The translations under genes were made by a program, and so were the position numbers. Below the pieces are notes generated by a model. It was not told the origin of the DNA, did no database searches, and was given only the letters and a program-made list of their open reading frames with translations. From Pseudoduganella lurida (GTDB lineage: Bacteria; Pseudomonadota; Gammaproteobacteria; Burkholderiales; Burkholderiaceae_D), in the NCBI RefSeq assembly GCF_007830455.1, contig NZ_VLLB01000016.1, forward strand, positions 1 through 57,264: a DNA stretch of 57,264 nt, written 5' to 3'. Shown one piece after another: positions 1 through 8,266 of this stretch (positions are counted from its first letter, which is position 1; each line of letters begins with the position of its first letter).

Positions 1-543
<543 letters not shown>

Positions 544-621
544 TTTATTTCTTCCTTAGAACTTTGATTTAAGGTTGTCCGGCCGGGAGGGTCGCCCCCG
601 GCCGATAAACGCTATTGTGAT

Positions 622-2727
622 TTATTTTGCTTTCGCGGTCACGATCGCGTCGATAACGTGCTTCGGCGCTTCGGAGTAGTGCTTGAATTCCATCGTGTAC
701 GTTGCACGGCCTTGCGTTGCGGAACGCAGCGAGGTCGAGTAACCGAACATTTCCGACAGCGGGACTTCGGCCTTGATGATCTTGCCGCCGCCGCCCGGGA
801 TTTCGTCCATGCCCTGCACCATGCCGCGGCGGGACGACAGGTCGCCCATCACGTTACCGGCGTAGTCTTCCGGCGTTTCCACTTCCACGGCCATCATTGG
901 CTCCAGGATGACCGGCGATGCTTTGCGGCAGCCGTCCTTGAAGGCCATCGAACCGGCCATGCGGAACGCGTTTTCGTTCGAGTCCACGTCGTGGTACGAA
1001 CCGAAGGTCACGGTGACTTTCACGTCGACGACCGGGTAGCCGGCCAGCACGCCCGAATTCAGCGTCTCGCGCACACCCTTTTCCACCGCAGGGATGTATT
1101 CGCGAGGAATCACACCGCCCTTGATGGCGTCGACGAATTCGAAGCCCTTGCCCGGTTCCTGCGGCTCGATCGACAGCACGGCGTGGCCGTACTGACCGCG
1201 ACCACCGGACTGCTTGACGAACTTGCCTTCGACGTCGGTGACGGCCTTGCGGATCGTTTCGCGGTAAGCCACCTGTGGCTTGCCGACGGTCGCTTCCACG
1301 CCGAATTCGCGCTTCATGCGGTCGACGATGATTTCCAGGTGCAGCTCGCCCATACCACCGATGATGGTCTGGCCCGATTCTTCGTCGGTCTTGACGCGGA
1401 ACGACGGATCTTCCTGTGCCAGGCGGTTCAGCGCCAGGCCCATTTTTTCCTGGTCGGACTTGGTCTTCGGCTCAACGGCCTGCTGGATCACCGGCTCAGG
1501 GAAGACCATGCGTTCCAGGATGATCATGGCGGACGGGTCGCACAGCGTTTCGCCGGTCGTCACGTCCTTCAGGCCCACGGCAGCGGCGATGTCGCCAGCG
1601 CGCACTTCCTTGATCTCTTCACGCTGGTTGGCGTGCATCTGCAGAATACGACCCAGGCGCTCTTTACGGTTCTTGACCGAGTTCAGCACGGTGTCGCCGG
1701 AGTTCACGGTACCGGAGTACACGCGGAAGAACGCCAGCTGGCCCACGAACGGGTCGGTCATGATCTTGAAGGCCAGCGCCGAGAATTTCTCGTCGTCGGC
1801 GGCCTTGCGGGTGATCGGCTCTTCGTCGTCGTTCGTACCAGCGACCGGTGGAATGTCCAGCGGCGACGGCAGGTATTCGATGACGGCATCCAGCATGGCC
1901 TGCACGCCCTTGTTCTTGAACGCGGTACCGCACATCATCGGCACGATCTCGGAAGCGATCGTACGGGCGCGCAGCGCCTGCTTGATCTCGGCTTCCGTCA
2001 GGTCGCCTTCTTCCAGGTACTTGTTCATCAGTTCTTCGTTCGACTCGGCAGCCGCTTCGACCATCTTCTCGCGCCACTCGGCAGCGGAATCAGCCAGTTC
2101 GGCCGGGATCTCGACGTAGTCGAACTTCATGCCCTGGGAAGCTTCGTCCCACAGGATGGCCTTCATCTTGACCAGGTCGATCACGCCCTTGAAGTTGTCT
2201 TCGGCGCCGATCGGGATCTGGATCAGGACCGGGTTCGCCTTCAGGCGAGCGCGCATCTGCTCGTAGACCTTGAAGAAGTTGGCACCGGTACGGTCCATCT
2301 TGTTCACGAAGGCCAGGCGTGGCACCTTGTACTTGTTCGCCTGACGCCACACCGTTTCCGACTGCGGCTGCACGCCACCGACGGCGCAGTAGACCATGCA
2401 TGCGCCGTCCAGCACGCGCATCGAACGTTCCACTTCGATCGTGAAGTCGACGTGGCCCGGCGTATCGATGATGTTGATGTGGTGCTCTGGGAAGTTGTTC
2501 GCCATGCCTTTCCAGAAGCAGGTCGTCGCGGCCGACGTGATCGTGATGCCGCGCTCTTGTTCCTGCTCCATCCAGTCCATGGTTGCTGCGCCGTCGTGCA
2601 CTTCACCAATCTTGTGGTTCACGCCGGTGTAGAACAGCACGCGCTCGGTGGTGGTCGTCTTACCGGCGTCGATGTGAGCGGAAATACCGATGTTGCGGTA
2701 ACGCTCGATGGGGGTCTTGCGGGCCAT
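622..2727 (-). CDS. fusA: Elongation factor G
   Basis: EF-G is the GTPase that drives ribosomal translocation and, with RRF, ribosome recycling. The 701 residues match the usual full length of about 700. The P-loop AHIDAGKTT lies near residues 17-25, followed by the switch II motif DTPGHVDF and the NKMDR guanine-specificity motif; domains II to V follow without a break. The ATG start at 2727 begins MARKTPIERYRNIGISAHID, the standard EF-G N-terminus. It lies between rpsG and tuf in the canonical str order, so it is probably co-transcribed from the rpsL promoter. A small hairpin (2804-2821) lies between rpsG and fusA. No frameshift or missing motif was seen. Confidence 0.99.
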   Translation of the reverse strand: MARKTPIERYRNIGISAHIDAGKTTTTERVLFYTGVNHKIGEVHDGAATMDWMEQEQERGITITSAATTCFWKGMANNFPEHHINIIDTPGHVDFTIEVERSMRVLDGACMVYCAVGGVQPQSETVWRQANKYKVPRLAFVNKMDRTGANFFKVYEQMRARLKANPVLIQIPIGAEDNFKGVIDLVKMKAILWDEASQGMKFDYVEIPAELADSAAEWREKMVEAAAESNEELMNKYLEEGDLTEAEIKQALRARTIASEIVPMMCGTAFKNKGVQAMLDAVIEYLPSPLDIPPVAGTNDDEEPITRKAADDEKFSALAFKIMTDPFVGQLAFFRVYSGTVNSGDTVLNSVKNRKERLGRILQMHANQREEIKEVRAGDIAAAVGLKDVTTGETLCDPSAMIILERMVFPEPVIQQAVEPKTKSDQEKMGLALNRLAQEDPSFRVKTDEESGQTIIGGMGELHLEIIVDRMKREFGVEATVGKPQVAYRETIRKAVTDVEGKFVKQSGGRGQYGHAVLSIEPQEPGKGFEFVDAIKGGVIPREYIPAVEKGVRETLNSGVLAGYPVVDVKVTVTFGSYHDVDSNENAFRMAGSMAFKDGCRKASPVILEPMMAVEVETPEDYAGNVMGDLSSRRGMVQGMDEIPGGGGKIIKAEVPLSEMFGYSTSLRSATQGRATYTMEFKHYSEAPKHVIDAIVTAKAK

Positions 2728-2828
2728 AATGGGATCCTAAATCTTTGAATGGACAAAACCGAGCAACATTCTTTCATGAAAAATGCGCCCGGCTTGAACA
2801 AATGGCCGGATTGCTCCGGCCGGACATA

Positions 2829-3299
2829 TTAGAAGCGGAAGTGCGAGAACGCCTTGTTCGCTTCAGCCATGCGGTGCACTTCGTCACGACGCTTCATCGC
2901 GCCGCCGCGGCCTTCCGCGGCTTCCAGCAGCTCGCCACCGAGGCGTTGCGGCATGGATTTTTCGCTGCGCTTGTTGGCAGCTTCACGCAGCCAGCGCATC
3001 GACAGGGCCAGGCGGCGCACTGGACGCACTTCAACCGGCACCTGGTAGTTGGCGCCACCGACGCGGCGGGACTTCACTTCCACCATCGGCTTGGCGTTGT
3101 TGATCGCTGCGGTGAACACTTCCAGTGGATCCTTGCCGGATTTCGACTGGATGTGATCGAATGCACCGTAGATGATGTTCTCTGCGACCGATTTCTTACC
3201 GGACAGCATCAGAACGTTAACGAATTTGGCGACTTCGGTGTTGCCGAACTTTGGATCCGGCAGAATTTCGCGCTTGGGTACTTCACGACGACGTGGCAT
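2829..3299 (-). CDS. rpsG: 30S ribosomal protein S7
   Basis: S7 is a primary assembly protein of the 30S head and binds 16S rRNA near the decoding centre and E site. The 156-residue product begins MPRRREVPKREILPDPKFGN and ends with HRMAEANKAFSHFRF, both typical of bacterial S7. It is the second gene of the str operon, after rpsL (gap 127 bases) and before fusA (gap 101 bases). In E. coli S7 represses its own operon by binding the rpsL-rpsG spacer. The spacer here holds stem-forming sequence (3324-3344 and 3405-3421), but I cannot confirm an S7 target. Nothing unusual was seen in the coding sequence. Confidence 0.99.
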   Translation of the reverse strand: MPRRREVPKREILPDPKFGNTEVAKFVNVLMLSGKKSVAENIIYGAFDHIQSKSGKDPLEVFTAAINNAKPMVEVKSRRVGGANYQVPVEVRPVRRLALSMRWLREAANKRSEKSMPQRLGGELLEAAEGRGGAMKRRDEVHRMAEANKAFSHFRF

Positions 3300-3426
3300 G
3301 TCTTTTCCTTCCTGTCTTCAGTTGAGTGCCGCATTTCAGCACTCGCGCGGGCCATCATGACCTCGCACTTACTCGGTCTCGCGACCGCCTCAACTCAAAT
3401 GAATGTGCACGCAATGTGCACGGCGA

Positions 3427-3810
3427 TTACTTCTTGGCAGCCTTGGCGCGCTTGGCACCGTACTTCGAGCGAGCCTGCTTGCGATCCTTGACGCCCTGGG
3501 TATCCAGCGAGCCGCGAACCATGTGGTAACGCACACCCGGCAAGTCTTTCACACGGCCGCCGCGCAGCAGCACGACACTGTGTTCCTGCAGGTTGTGGCC
3601 TTCGCCGCCGATGTACGAAATGACTTCGAAACCGTTGGTCAGGCGCACCTTGGCGACTTTACGCAGTGCCGAGTTAGGCTTCTTAGGAGTGGTGGTGTAC
3701 ACACGGGTGCACACGCCACGCTTTTGCGGGCAGTTTTCAAGTGCCGGCGATTTGCTTTTCACGACCAGAGCGGTACGTGGGCTGCGAATCAGTTGATTGA
3801 TGGTTGGCAT
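3427..3810 (-). CDS. rpsL: 30S ribosomal protein S12
   Basis: S12 shapes the decoding centre of the 30S subunit. The product is 127 residues and starts MPTINQLIRSPR. It carries the invariant segments CPQKRGVCTRVYTTTPKKPN and GGRVKDLPGVRYH. Lysine is present at both positions classically changed in streptomycin-resistant mutants (the PKKPN and RVKDLP lysines), so the sequence is wild type there. It is the first gene of the str operon. A consensus promoter lies about 165 bases upstream, giving a long 5' leader of about 155 bases before the ATG at 3810. Confidence 0.99.
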   Translation of the reverse strand: MPTINQLIRSPRTALVVKSKSPALENCPQKRGVCTRVYTTTPKKPNSALRKVAKVRLTNGFEVISYIGGEGHNLQEHSVVLLRGGRVKDLPGVRYHMVRGSLDTQGVKDRKQARSKYGAKRAKAAKK

Positions 3811-3973
3811 CGTTCTAAATCCAACAAAATTACTGCAGTTGACATCCCGGGCAACGAGTTATGTGCCGCCGGGGGCTAAAACCAGTCTCATGGCACCGAC
3901 GCAAACAGCCACCTTCACAAAAGGCGGCTCGAAAAAGGCGTATACGAGGTGCAGGCTAAAATGAGAACTCGCG

Positions 3974-4002
3974 AGTATAGAGGTTCCGCAAGGCTCAGTC
4001 AA
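3974..4002 (-). promoter_or_regulatory. Sigma70-type promoter of the str operon
   Basis: On the minus strand TTGACT (3997-4002) is followed after exactly 17 bases by TATACT (3974-3979); each hexamer differs from consensus at one position. Transcription would start near 3967 and run into rpsL, giving a leader of about 155 bases. No other candidate of this quality was seen between rpsL and the plus-strand gene to its right. The site lies immediately beside the earliest possible start of that divergent gene. Confidence 0.8.
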
Positions 4003-4007
4003 CCGCT

Positions 4008-5984
4008 TTGCCAACCAATCGAACGGTGGACGGCGGCCGCGGCCGGCTGCCCGGCGCGGCAAAAGCACTCCATAATAGCGGCCGTCCCAATCTGTCCTGC
4101 CGAGCCACCTTGCCACGCCTGCCCCGCTTTCTGCAACTGCCGCCCTTTTCCGCCTTCGCGCCGGCACGTCGGGCCGCCGGTTCCTGGTCGTCCAGCTTTC
4201 TACTGCTGAGCTATCTGGCACTGTCCGCGGTACCGTGGATCCGCGTTCTGCTGGACAATCCCGTGCCGGAAGGCTGGCAGATCCTCGGCATCGAGATCGC
4301 CGCCTGGACCGCCGTCTGGGCCTTGTTCAGCCGTCCCGCCTGGTTCCACTGGCTGCTGATTCCCGCCTTCATGGCGCTGCCGACCGAAATCTACCTGCTG
4401 GTGTTCTACGGCCAGGGCATCTCCACGCACCACCTGGGCATCCTGGCCGAGACCAGTCCGATGGAGGCGATGGAGTTCCTCGGCAGTAAAGTCTGGACGA
4501 TGCTGGCCGTGATGGCCCTCGTCGCGGCCTGGTGGGTGCTGACCTTCCGCGCCGCGCGGCAGGCCCGCCACCTGGACTGGACCGGCCCGTCGCGCTGGGT
4601 CGCCCTCGGCCTGCTGGCCGGCTTCGGACTGCTGGCGACCTATGCGTGGGAGTTCGGCGCCGGCGTGCCGCCCGCCGCTTCGGCGTCGGCCTCGGCGTCC
4701 GCATCGAAGGGCGCCAGCGGCACGCGGGGCGCGCACGTCACCGGCTGGACACTGGCGCCGCTGCCCGAATGGGCCCGCCCGCCCGTGCATTTTTCCGCCT
4801 TCATCGATTCCTGGCCGTTCGGGCTGGCCGCGCGCGGCGTCGACTTCTACCGCGAGCGGCGCTATCTCGCCGAGCTGAACGAAACCAGCCGCCGCTTCAC
4901 CTTCCATGCCAACCAGCCAGCGGCGGACGACGTGCCGGAGACCGTGGTGATGGTGATCGGCGAATCGTCGCGCCAGGACCGCTGGCAGCTGTTCGGCTAC
5001 GGGCGCGAGACCAACCCGCTGCTGGGCCAGGAGAAGAACCTGGTAACGCTGCCGGACGTGATCACCTCCGTTTCCGCCACCCGCCTGTCGGTGCCCGTGA
5101 TCATTTCCCGCAAGCCGGCGCGCCAGAGCCTGAAGGATGGCTTCAACGAGAAGTCCTTCATCACCGCCTATAAGGAAGCGGGCTTCCGGACCTGGTGGCT
5201 GTCGAACCAGGTCTCGTTCGGCAAGTTCGACACGCCCGTCTCCGTGTTTGCCCGCGAGGCGGACGTGGTGCAGTTCCTCAACCTGGGCGGCTTCTCGAAG
5301 ACCTCCAACCACGACGCCGTGCTGTTCGAGCCCCTGCGCCGGGCGATGGCCGATCCGGCGCCGAAGAAGCTGATCGTGCTGCACACGCTGGGCAGCCACT
5401 GGAACTACAGCCAGCGCTACCCGCAGGCGTTCGACAAGTGGCAGCCTTCGCTGTTCGGGGTCGACAACCCCGTCTACACGGACCTGGCCATCAAGACGCC
5501 GCTGAACAACAGCTACGACAACGCCATCCTCTACACCGACTGGTTCCTGGCCCAGGTGGTGGACCGCCTGAAGACGACGCTGACCTCCACCGCCCTGGTG
5601 TACGTGGCCGACCACGGCCAGACGCTGTACGACGGCACCTGCCGCCTCGCCTTCCACGGCCACAACACGCAGTTCGAGTTCCGCGTGCCCGCCTTCATGT
5701 GGTACTCGGACCAGTACCGCGACCGCTATCCGGACAAGGTCAAGCAGCTCCTCCGCCACCGCAAGGCGAAACTGGCAACGGAAAACATGTTCCATACGCT
5801 GCTGGACGTGGCCGACATCCGCTATCCGGACGACCGCCTCGAATGGAGCTTCCTGTCGCCCGCCTTCCAGCGCCACACCCGCTGGGTCGACAGCTACGGC
5901 TGGACCGACTACGACAACGCCACCTTGAAGGGCGACTGCCGCGAGATCATCGCGAAGAAGCCGAAGGCGCCGAAAAGCCGCTGA
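4008..5984 (+). CDS. Phosphoethanolamine transferase-like inner-membrane enzyme (sulfatase fold)
   Basis: Likely a member of the EptA/EptC/CptA family, which moves phosphoethanolamine from phosphatidylethanolamine onto lipid A or another envelope glycan. The product has up to 658 residues. Five hydrophobic segments occupy roughly residues 60-230 and a periplasmic alkaline-phosphatase-like domain follows. The domain shows VVMVIGESSRQDRW (metal site), SVSATRLSVP (matching the segment that holds the nucleophilic threonine), YVADHGQTLYD and a histidine-rich FHGHNTQFE. A run of alternating Ala and Ser follows the last membrane segment. The start is uncertain: the frame opens with TTG at 4008 or GTG at 4026, neither has a clear Shine-Dalgarno sequence, and the first 55 residues look unlike a natural N-terminus. 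The next in-frame ATG falls inside a membrane segment. The acceptor substrate cannot be told from sequence. Confidence 0.8.
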   Translation: MPTNRTVDGGRGRLPGAAKALHNSGRPNLSCRATLPRLPRFLQLPPFSAFAPARRAAGSWSSSFLLLSYLALSAVPWIRVLLDNPVPEGWQILGIEIAAWTAVWALFSRPAWFHWLLIPAFMALPTEIYLLVFYGQGISTHHLGILAETSPMEAMEFLGSKVWTMLAVMALVAAWWVLTFRAARQARHLDWTGPSRWVALGLLAGFGLLATYAWEFGAGVPPAASASASASASKGASGTRGAHVTGWTLAPLPEWARPPVHFSAFIDSWPFGLAARGVDFYRERRYLAELNETSRRFTFHANQPAADDVPETVVMVIGESSRQDRWQLFGYGRETNPLLGQEKNLVTLPDVITSVSATRLSVPVIISRKPARQSLKDGFNEKSFITAYKEAGFRTWWLSNQVSFGKFDTPVSVFAREADVVQFLNLGGFSKTSNHDAVLFEPLRRAMADPAPKKLIVLHTLGSHWNYSQRYPQAFDKWQPSLFGVDNPVYTDLAIKTPLNNSYDNAILYTDWFLAQVVDRLKTTLTSTALVYVADHGQTLYDGTCRLAFHGHNTQFEFRVPAFMWYSDQYRDRYPDKVKQLLRHRKAKLATENMFHTLLDVADIRYPDDRLEWSFLSPAFQRHTRWVDSYGWTDYDNATLKGDCREIIAKKPKAPKSR

Positions 5985-6003
5985 CCGCTGCACTGCTCAG
6001 CCC

Positions 6004-6107
6004 GTGTCACATGGTGCCAGGCACCATGACACGAACTCATCCATGTCCTGGTGCCTGGCACCGGGACAACAGTTCAGCTCGTGTCAGGGTGCCAGGCACC
6101 ATGACAC
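6004..6107. repeat. Cluster of three GGTGCC-type palindromic repeats
   Basis: The 13-base palindrome GGTGCCAGGCACC, or its complement form GGTGCCTGGCACC, occurs three times, at 6013-6025, 6050-6062 and 6088-6100. Copies 1 and 3 are flanked by GTGTCA on the left and TGACAC on the right, so each could fold into a longer imperfect hairpin. The cluster sits just after the stop codon of the transferase gene and before the sigma54 promoter. It may end the upstream transcript. It resembles short interspersed palindromes that I associate with Oxalobacteraceae genomes; that link is from memory, not tested. Confidence 0.75.
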
Positions 6108-6192
6108 GAACCCGGCAGTATCGGACGGTCGCGGACAGCGCGGACACCGGACAGCGGCGCGCCGAATCCAATGAAATCAAGCACTTGGCATC

Positions 6193-6208
6193 TGGCACGG
6201 TTCCTGCA
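6193..6208 (+). promoter_or_regulatory. Sigma54 (-24/-12) promoter of the efflux operon
   Basis: TGGCACG (6193-6199), four bases, then CTGCA (6204-6208) match the RpoN consensus TGGCACG-N4-TTGCA with one mismatch. The essential GG (6194-6195) and GC (6206-6207) are exactly 12 bases apart, as required. Transcription would start near 6219, about 24 bases before the ATG at 6243. The last genes of the downstream cluster encode a sigma54-activating response regulator and its kinase, which strongly supports the site. Four CGGAC repeats at 6122-6152 could be activator sites. Confidence 0.8.
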
Positions 6209-6242
6209 GAGCATTGCGTATCTTCCACCGACCCGGCCCGAC

Positions 6243-7514
6243 ATGATCCGCGACACCTCCTTCCAGGACACCGCCCTTGCCCCGCCCCGCACGCAGGCAT
6301 GGCGGCGCCGTGCGCTGATCGCTGGCGGGGCGGTCGCGCTGGTGGCCGCGTTTGCCGCCGCGGTCGGCAGCTGGCAGGCGGGCGAGCACAGCGTGGGCGC
6401 GGCGCGGCTGCGCATCGCCGAGGTCACGCGCGGCACGCTGGTGCGCGATGCCGCCGTCAATGGCCGCATCGTGGCCGCAATCAGTCCCACGCTGTATTCG
6501 ACGGCGCCGTCGTCGACGGTGACCCTGCAGGTGCGCGCCGGCGACACGGTGAAGAAGGGCGACGTGCTGGCGACGCTGGAATCGCCCGACCTGGCCGACG
6601 AACTGAAGAAGGAACAATCGAGCTACCAGGAACTGGCGGCGGAGGTGGCCCGGCAGCAGATCCTGGCACGCAAGCAGAAGCTGCTGGCGCAGCGCGATGC
6701 CGACACGGCGGAGATCGAACGCCTGTCCGCGCAGCGCACGCTGGAGCGCTACGACAGCGTGGCCAACGAAGGCGTGGTCGCCAAGATCGATTACCAGAAG
6801 GCGAAGGATGCGCTGCACGCTGCCGAGATCCGCGCGAAGCACGCCACGCAGGCCTCGACCCTGGAGCAGGACGACGTGACGCTGGCGCTGCAGACCAAGA
6901 CGGCCCAGCTGGCGCGCCAGAAGCTGTCGCTGGCCAATGCCCAGCGGCGCGTCGACGAGCTGACGGTGCGCGCGCCAGTCGATGGTTTCGTCGGCACGCT
7001 GAACGTGGCCAACCGCAGCGTGGTGCAGGCGAATACGCCGCTGATGACGCTGGTGGACCTGTCCGCGCTGGAAGTCGAACTCGAGGTGCCCGAGACCTAT
7101 GTGACGGACCTGGGCCTGGGGATGCGCGCCGAGATCACGGTGAACGGCGCCACCGCTACCGGCAAGCTGTCGGCGCTGTCGCCGGAAGTGGTGAAGAACC
7201 AGGTGCTGGCGCGCGTGCGTTTCGATGGCGCCCAGCCGGACGGCCTGCGCCAGAGCCAGCGCGTGCAGGCGCGCCTGCTCATCGACGAGAAGCGCAACGT
7301 GCTGACGCTGCCGCGCGGCCCCTTCATGGAAGCCGAGGGCGGGCGCTACGCCTACCGGCTGCAGGACGGCGTGGCCGTACGCACGCCGATCCGCGTGGGC
7401 GCCACCAGCATCGGCGCCGTCGAGATCCTGGGCGGCCTGCAGCAGGGCGACAGGGTCGTCATCGCCGGCACCGACGCCTTCGACCATGCCCCGCGCATCC
7501 GCATCAACGACTGA
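6243..7514 (+). CDS. Periplasmic adaptor (HlyD/MacA-like) of an ABC efflux system
   Basis: A membrane-fusion protein expected to link an inner-membrane ABC transporter to an outer-membrane channel. The product is 423 residues. A single N-terminal membrane anchor lies at about residues 20-45, followed by a lipoyl-like half-motif (VRAGDTVKKGDVLATLESP), a long helical hairpin rich in Lys, Glu and Gln, the returning half-motif (VRAPVDGFVGTLNV), and a beta-barrel/membrane-proximal region. ATG 6243 (MIRDTSFQDT) is chosen over ATG 6171 because the sigma54 promoter lies between them; MIRDTS-type N-termini are also, as I recall, common in this family. It is the first gene of the operon, with the ATPase 51 bases downstream. 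No outer-membrane channel gene is nearby, so a TolC-like partner would have to be encoded elsewhere. The substrate is unknown. Confidence 0.88.
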   Translation: MIRDTSFQDTALAPPRTQAWRRRALIAGGAVALVAAFAAAVGSWQAGEHSVGAARLRIAEVTRGTLVRDAAVNGRIVAAISPTLYSTAPSSTVTLQVRAGDTVKKGDVLATLESPDLADELKKEQSSYQELAAEVARQQILARKQKLLAQRDADTAEIERLSAQRTLERYDSVANEGVVAKIDYQKAKDALHAAEIRAKHATQASTLEQDDVTLALQTKTAQLARQKLSLANAQRRVDELTVRAPVDGFVGTLNVANRSVVQANTPLMTLVDLSALEVELEVPETYVTDLGLGMRAEITVNGATATGKLSALSPEVVKNQVLARVRFDGAQPDGLRQSQRVQARLLIDEKRNVLTLPRGPFMEAEGGRYAYRLQDGVAVRTPIRVGATSIGAVEILGGLQQGDRVVIAGTDAFDHAPRIRIND

Positions 7515-7565
7515 ACGCGTCGCTACACTCACCCACCGCATCACGTCACCGACAGGAGCCCCGCC

Positions 7566-8258
7566 ATGCTGCGCATGCAGAACCTGAGCAAAGTCTACCG
7601 CACCCACATGATCGAAACGCACGCGCTGCGCGGCTTCGAGATCCACGTGAAGAGCGGCGAATTCGTCACCGTCACGGGCCCGTCCGGCTCCGGCAAGACC
7701 AGCTTCCTGAACATCGCCGGCCTGCTGGAGGAATTCACGGACGGCGAATACATCCTCGATGGCATCAACGTGAAAGGGCTGGACGACAATGCCCGCTCGA
7801 AGCTGCGCAACGAGAAGCTGGGCTTCATCTTCCAGGGCTTCAACCTGATTCCGGACCTGTCGCTGTTCGATAACGTCGACGTGCCGCTGCGCTACCGCGG
7901 CTTCAACGCGGCCGAGCGCAAGGAGCGTATCGAGGAAGCGCTGGCGAAGGTGGGCCTGGCCTCGCGCATGAAGCACTACCCGGCCGAACTCTCGGGCGGC
8001 CAGCAGCAGCGGGTGGCGATTGCCCGCGCGCTGGCCGGCGCACCGAAGCTGCTGCTGGCCGACGAACCGACCGGCAACCTCGATACGCAGATGGCGCGCG
8101 GCGTGATGGAACTGCTCGAAGAGATCAACGCGCAGGGCACCACGATCCTGATGGTCACGCACGATCCCGAGCTGGCCGCGCGCTCGCCGCGCAACGTGCA
8201 CATCATCGACGGCCAGGTGTCGGACCTGGTGCGCAAATCACCCACGCTGGTGGCCTAG
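7566..8258 (+). CDS. ABC transporter ATP-binding protein (MacB/LolD type)
   Basis: The ATPase that drives the adjoining permeases. The 230 residues carry the Walker A motif GPSGSGKT (38-45), Q-loop Gln90, the signature LSGGQQQR (142-149), Walker B LLLADEPT (162-169) with Glu167 as the catalytic carboxylate, and the switch histidine in VTHD (His199). The length and sequence type are those of the LolD/MacB-ATPase family. GGAG stands a few bases before the ATG at 7566. The stop codon is followed after only 8 bases by the first permease, so coupling is likely. In classical MacB the ATPase and permease are one polypeptide; here they are separate genes and the permease is present twice. Confidence 0.95.
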   Translation: MLRMQNLSKVYRTHMIETHALRGFEIHVKSGEFVTVTGPSGSGKTSFLNIAGLLEEFTDGEYILDGINVKGLDDNARSKLRNEKLGFIFQGFNLIPDLSLFDNVDVPLRYRGFNAAERKERIEEALAKVGLASRMKHYPAELSGGQQQRVAIARALAGAPKLLLADEPTGNLDTQMARGVMELLEEINAQGTTILMVTHDPELAARSPRNVHIIDGQVSDLVRKSPTLVA

Positions 8259-8266
8259 GAGCGCCG

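Noticed and set aside
6050..6067. A second TGGCAC motif inside the palindrome cluster as another sigma54 promoter
   Set aside because: There is no GC at the required 12-base distance from the GG; the match comes from the GGTGCCTGGCACC repeat itself.
6004..6107. The three palindromes as a CRISPR array
   Set aside because: Repeats are only 13 bases, alternate in orientation, have unequal spacers, and no cas gene is present.
5195..7873. Long plus-strand frame across the transferase end, the repeats and the MacA-like gene
   Set aside because: It is out of frame with both recognised proteins, crosses the palindromes and the sigma54 promoter, and has an Ala/Arg/Pro-rich translation without domains.
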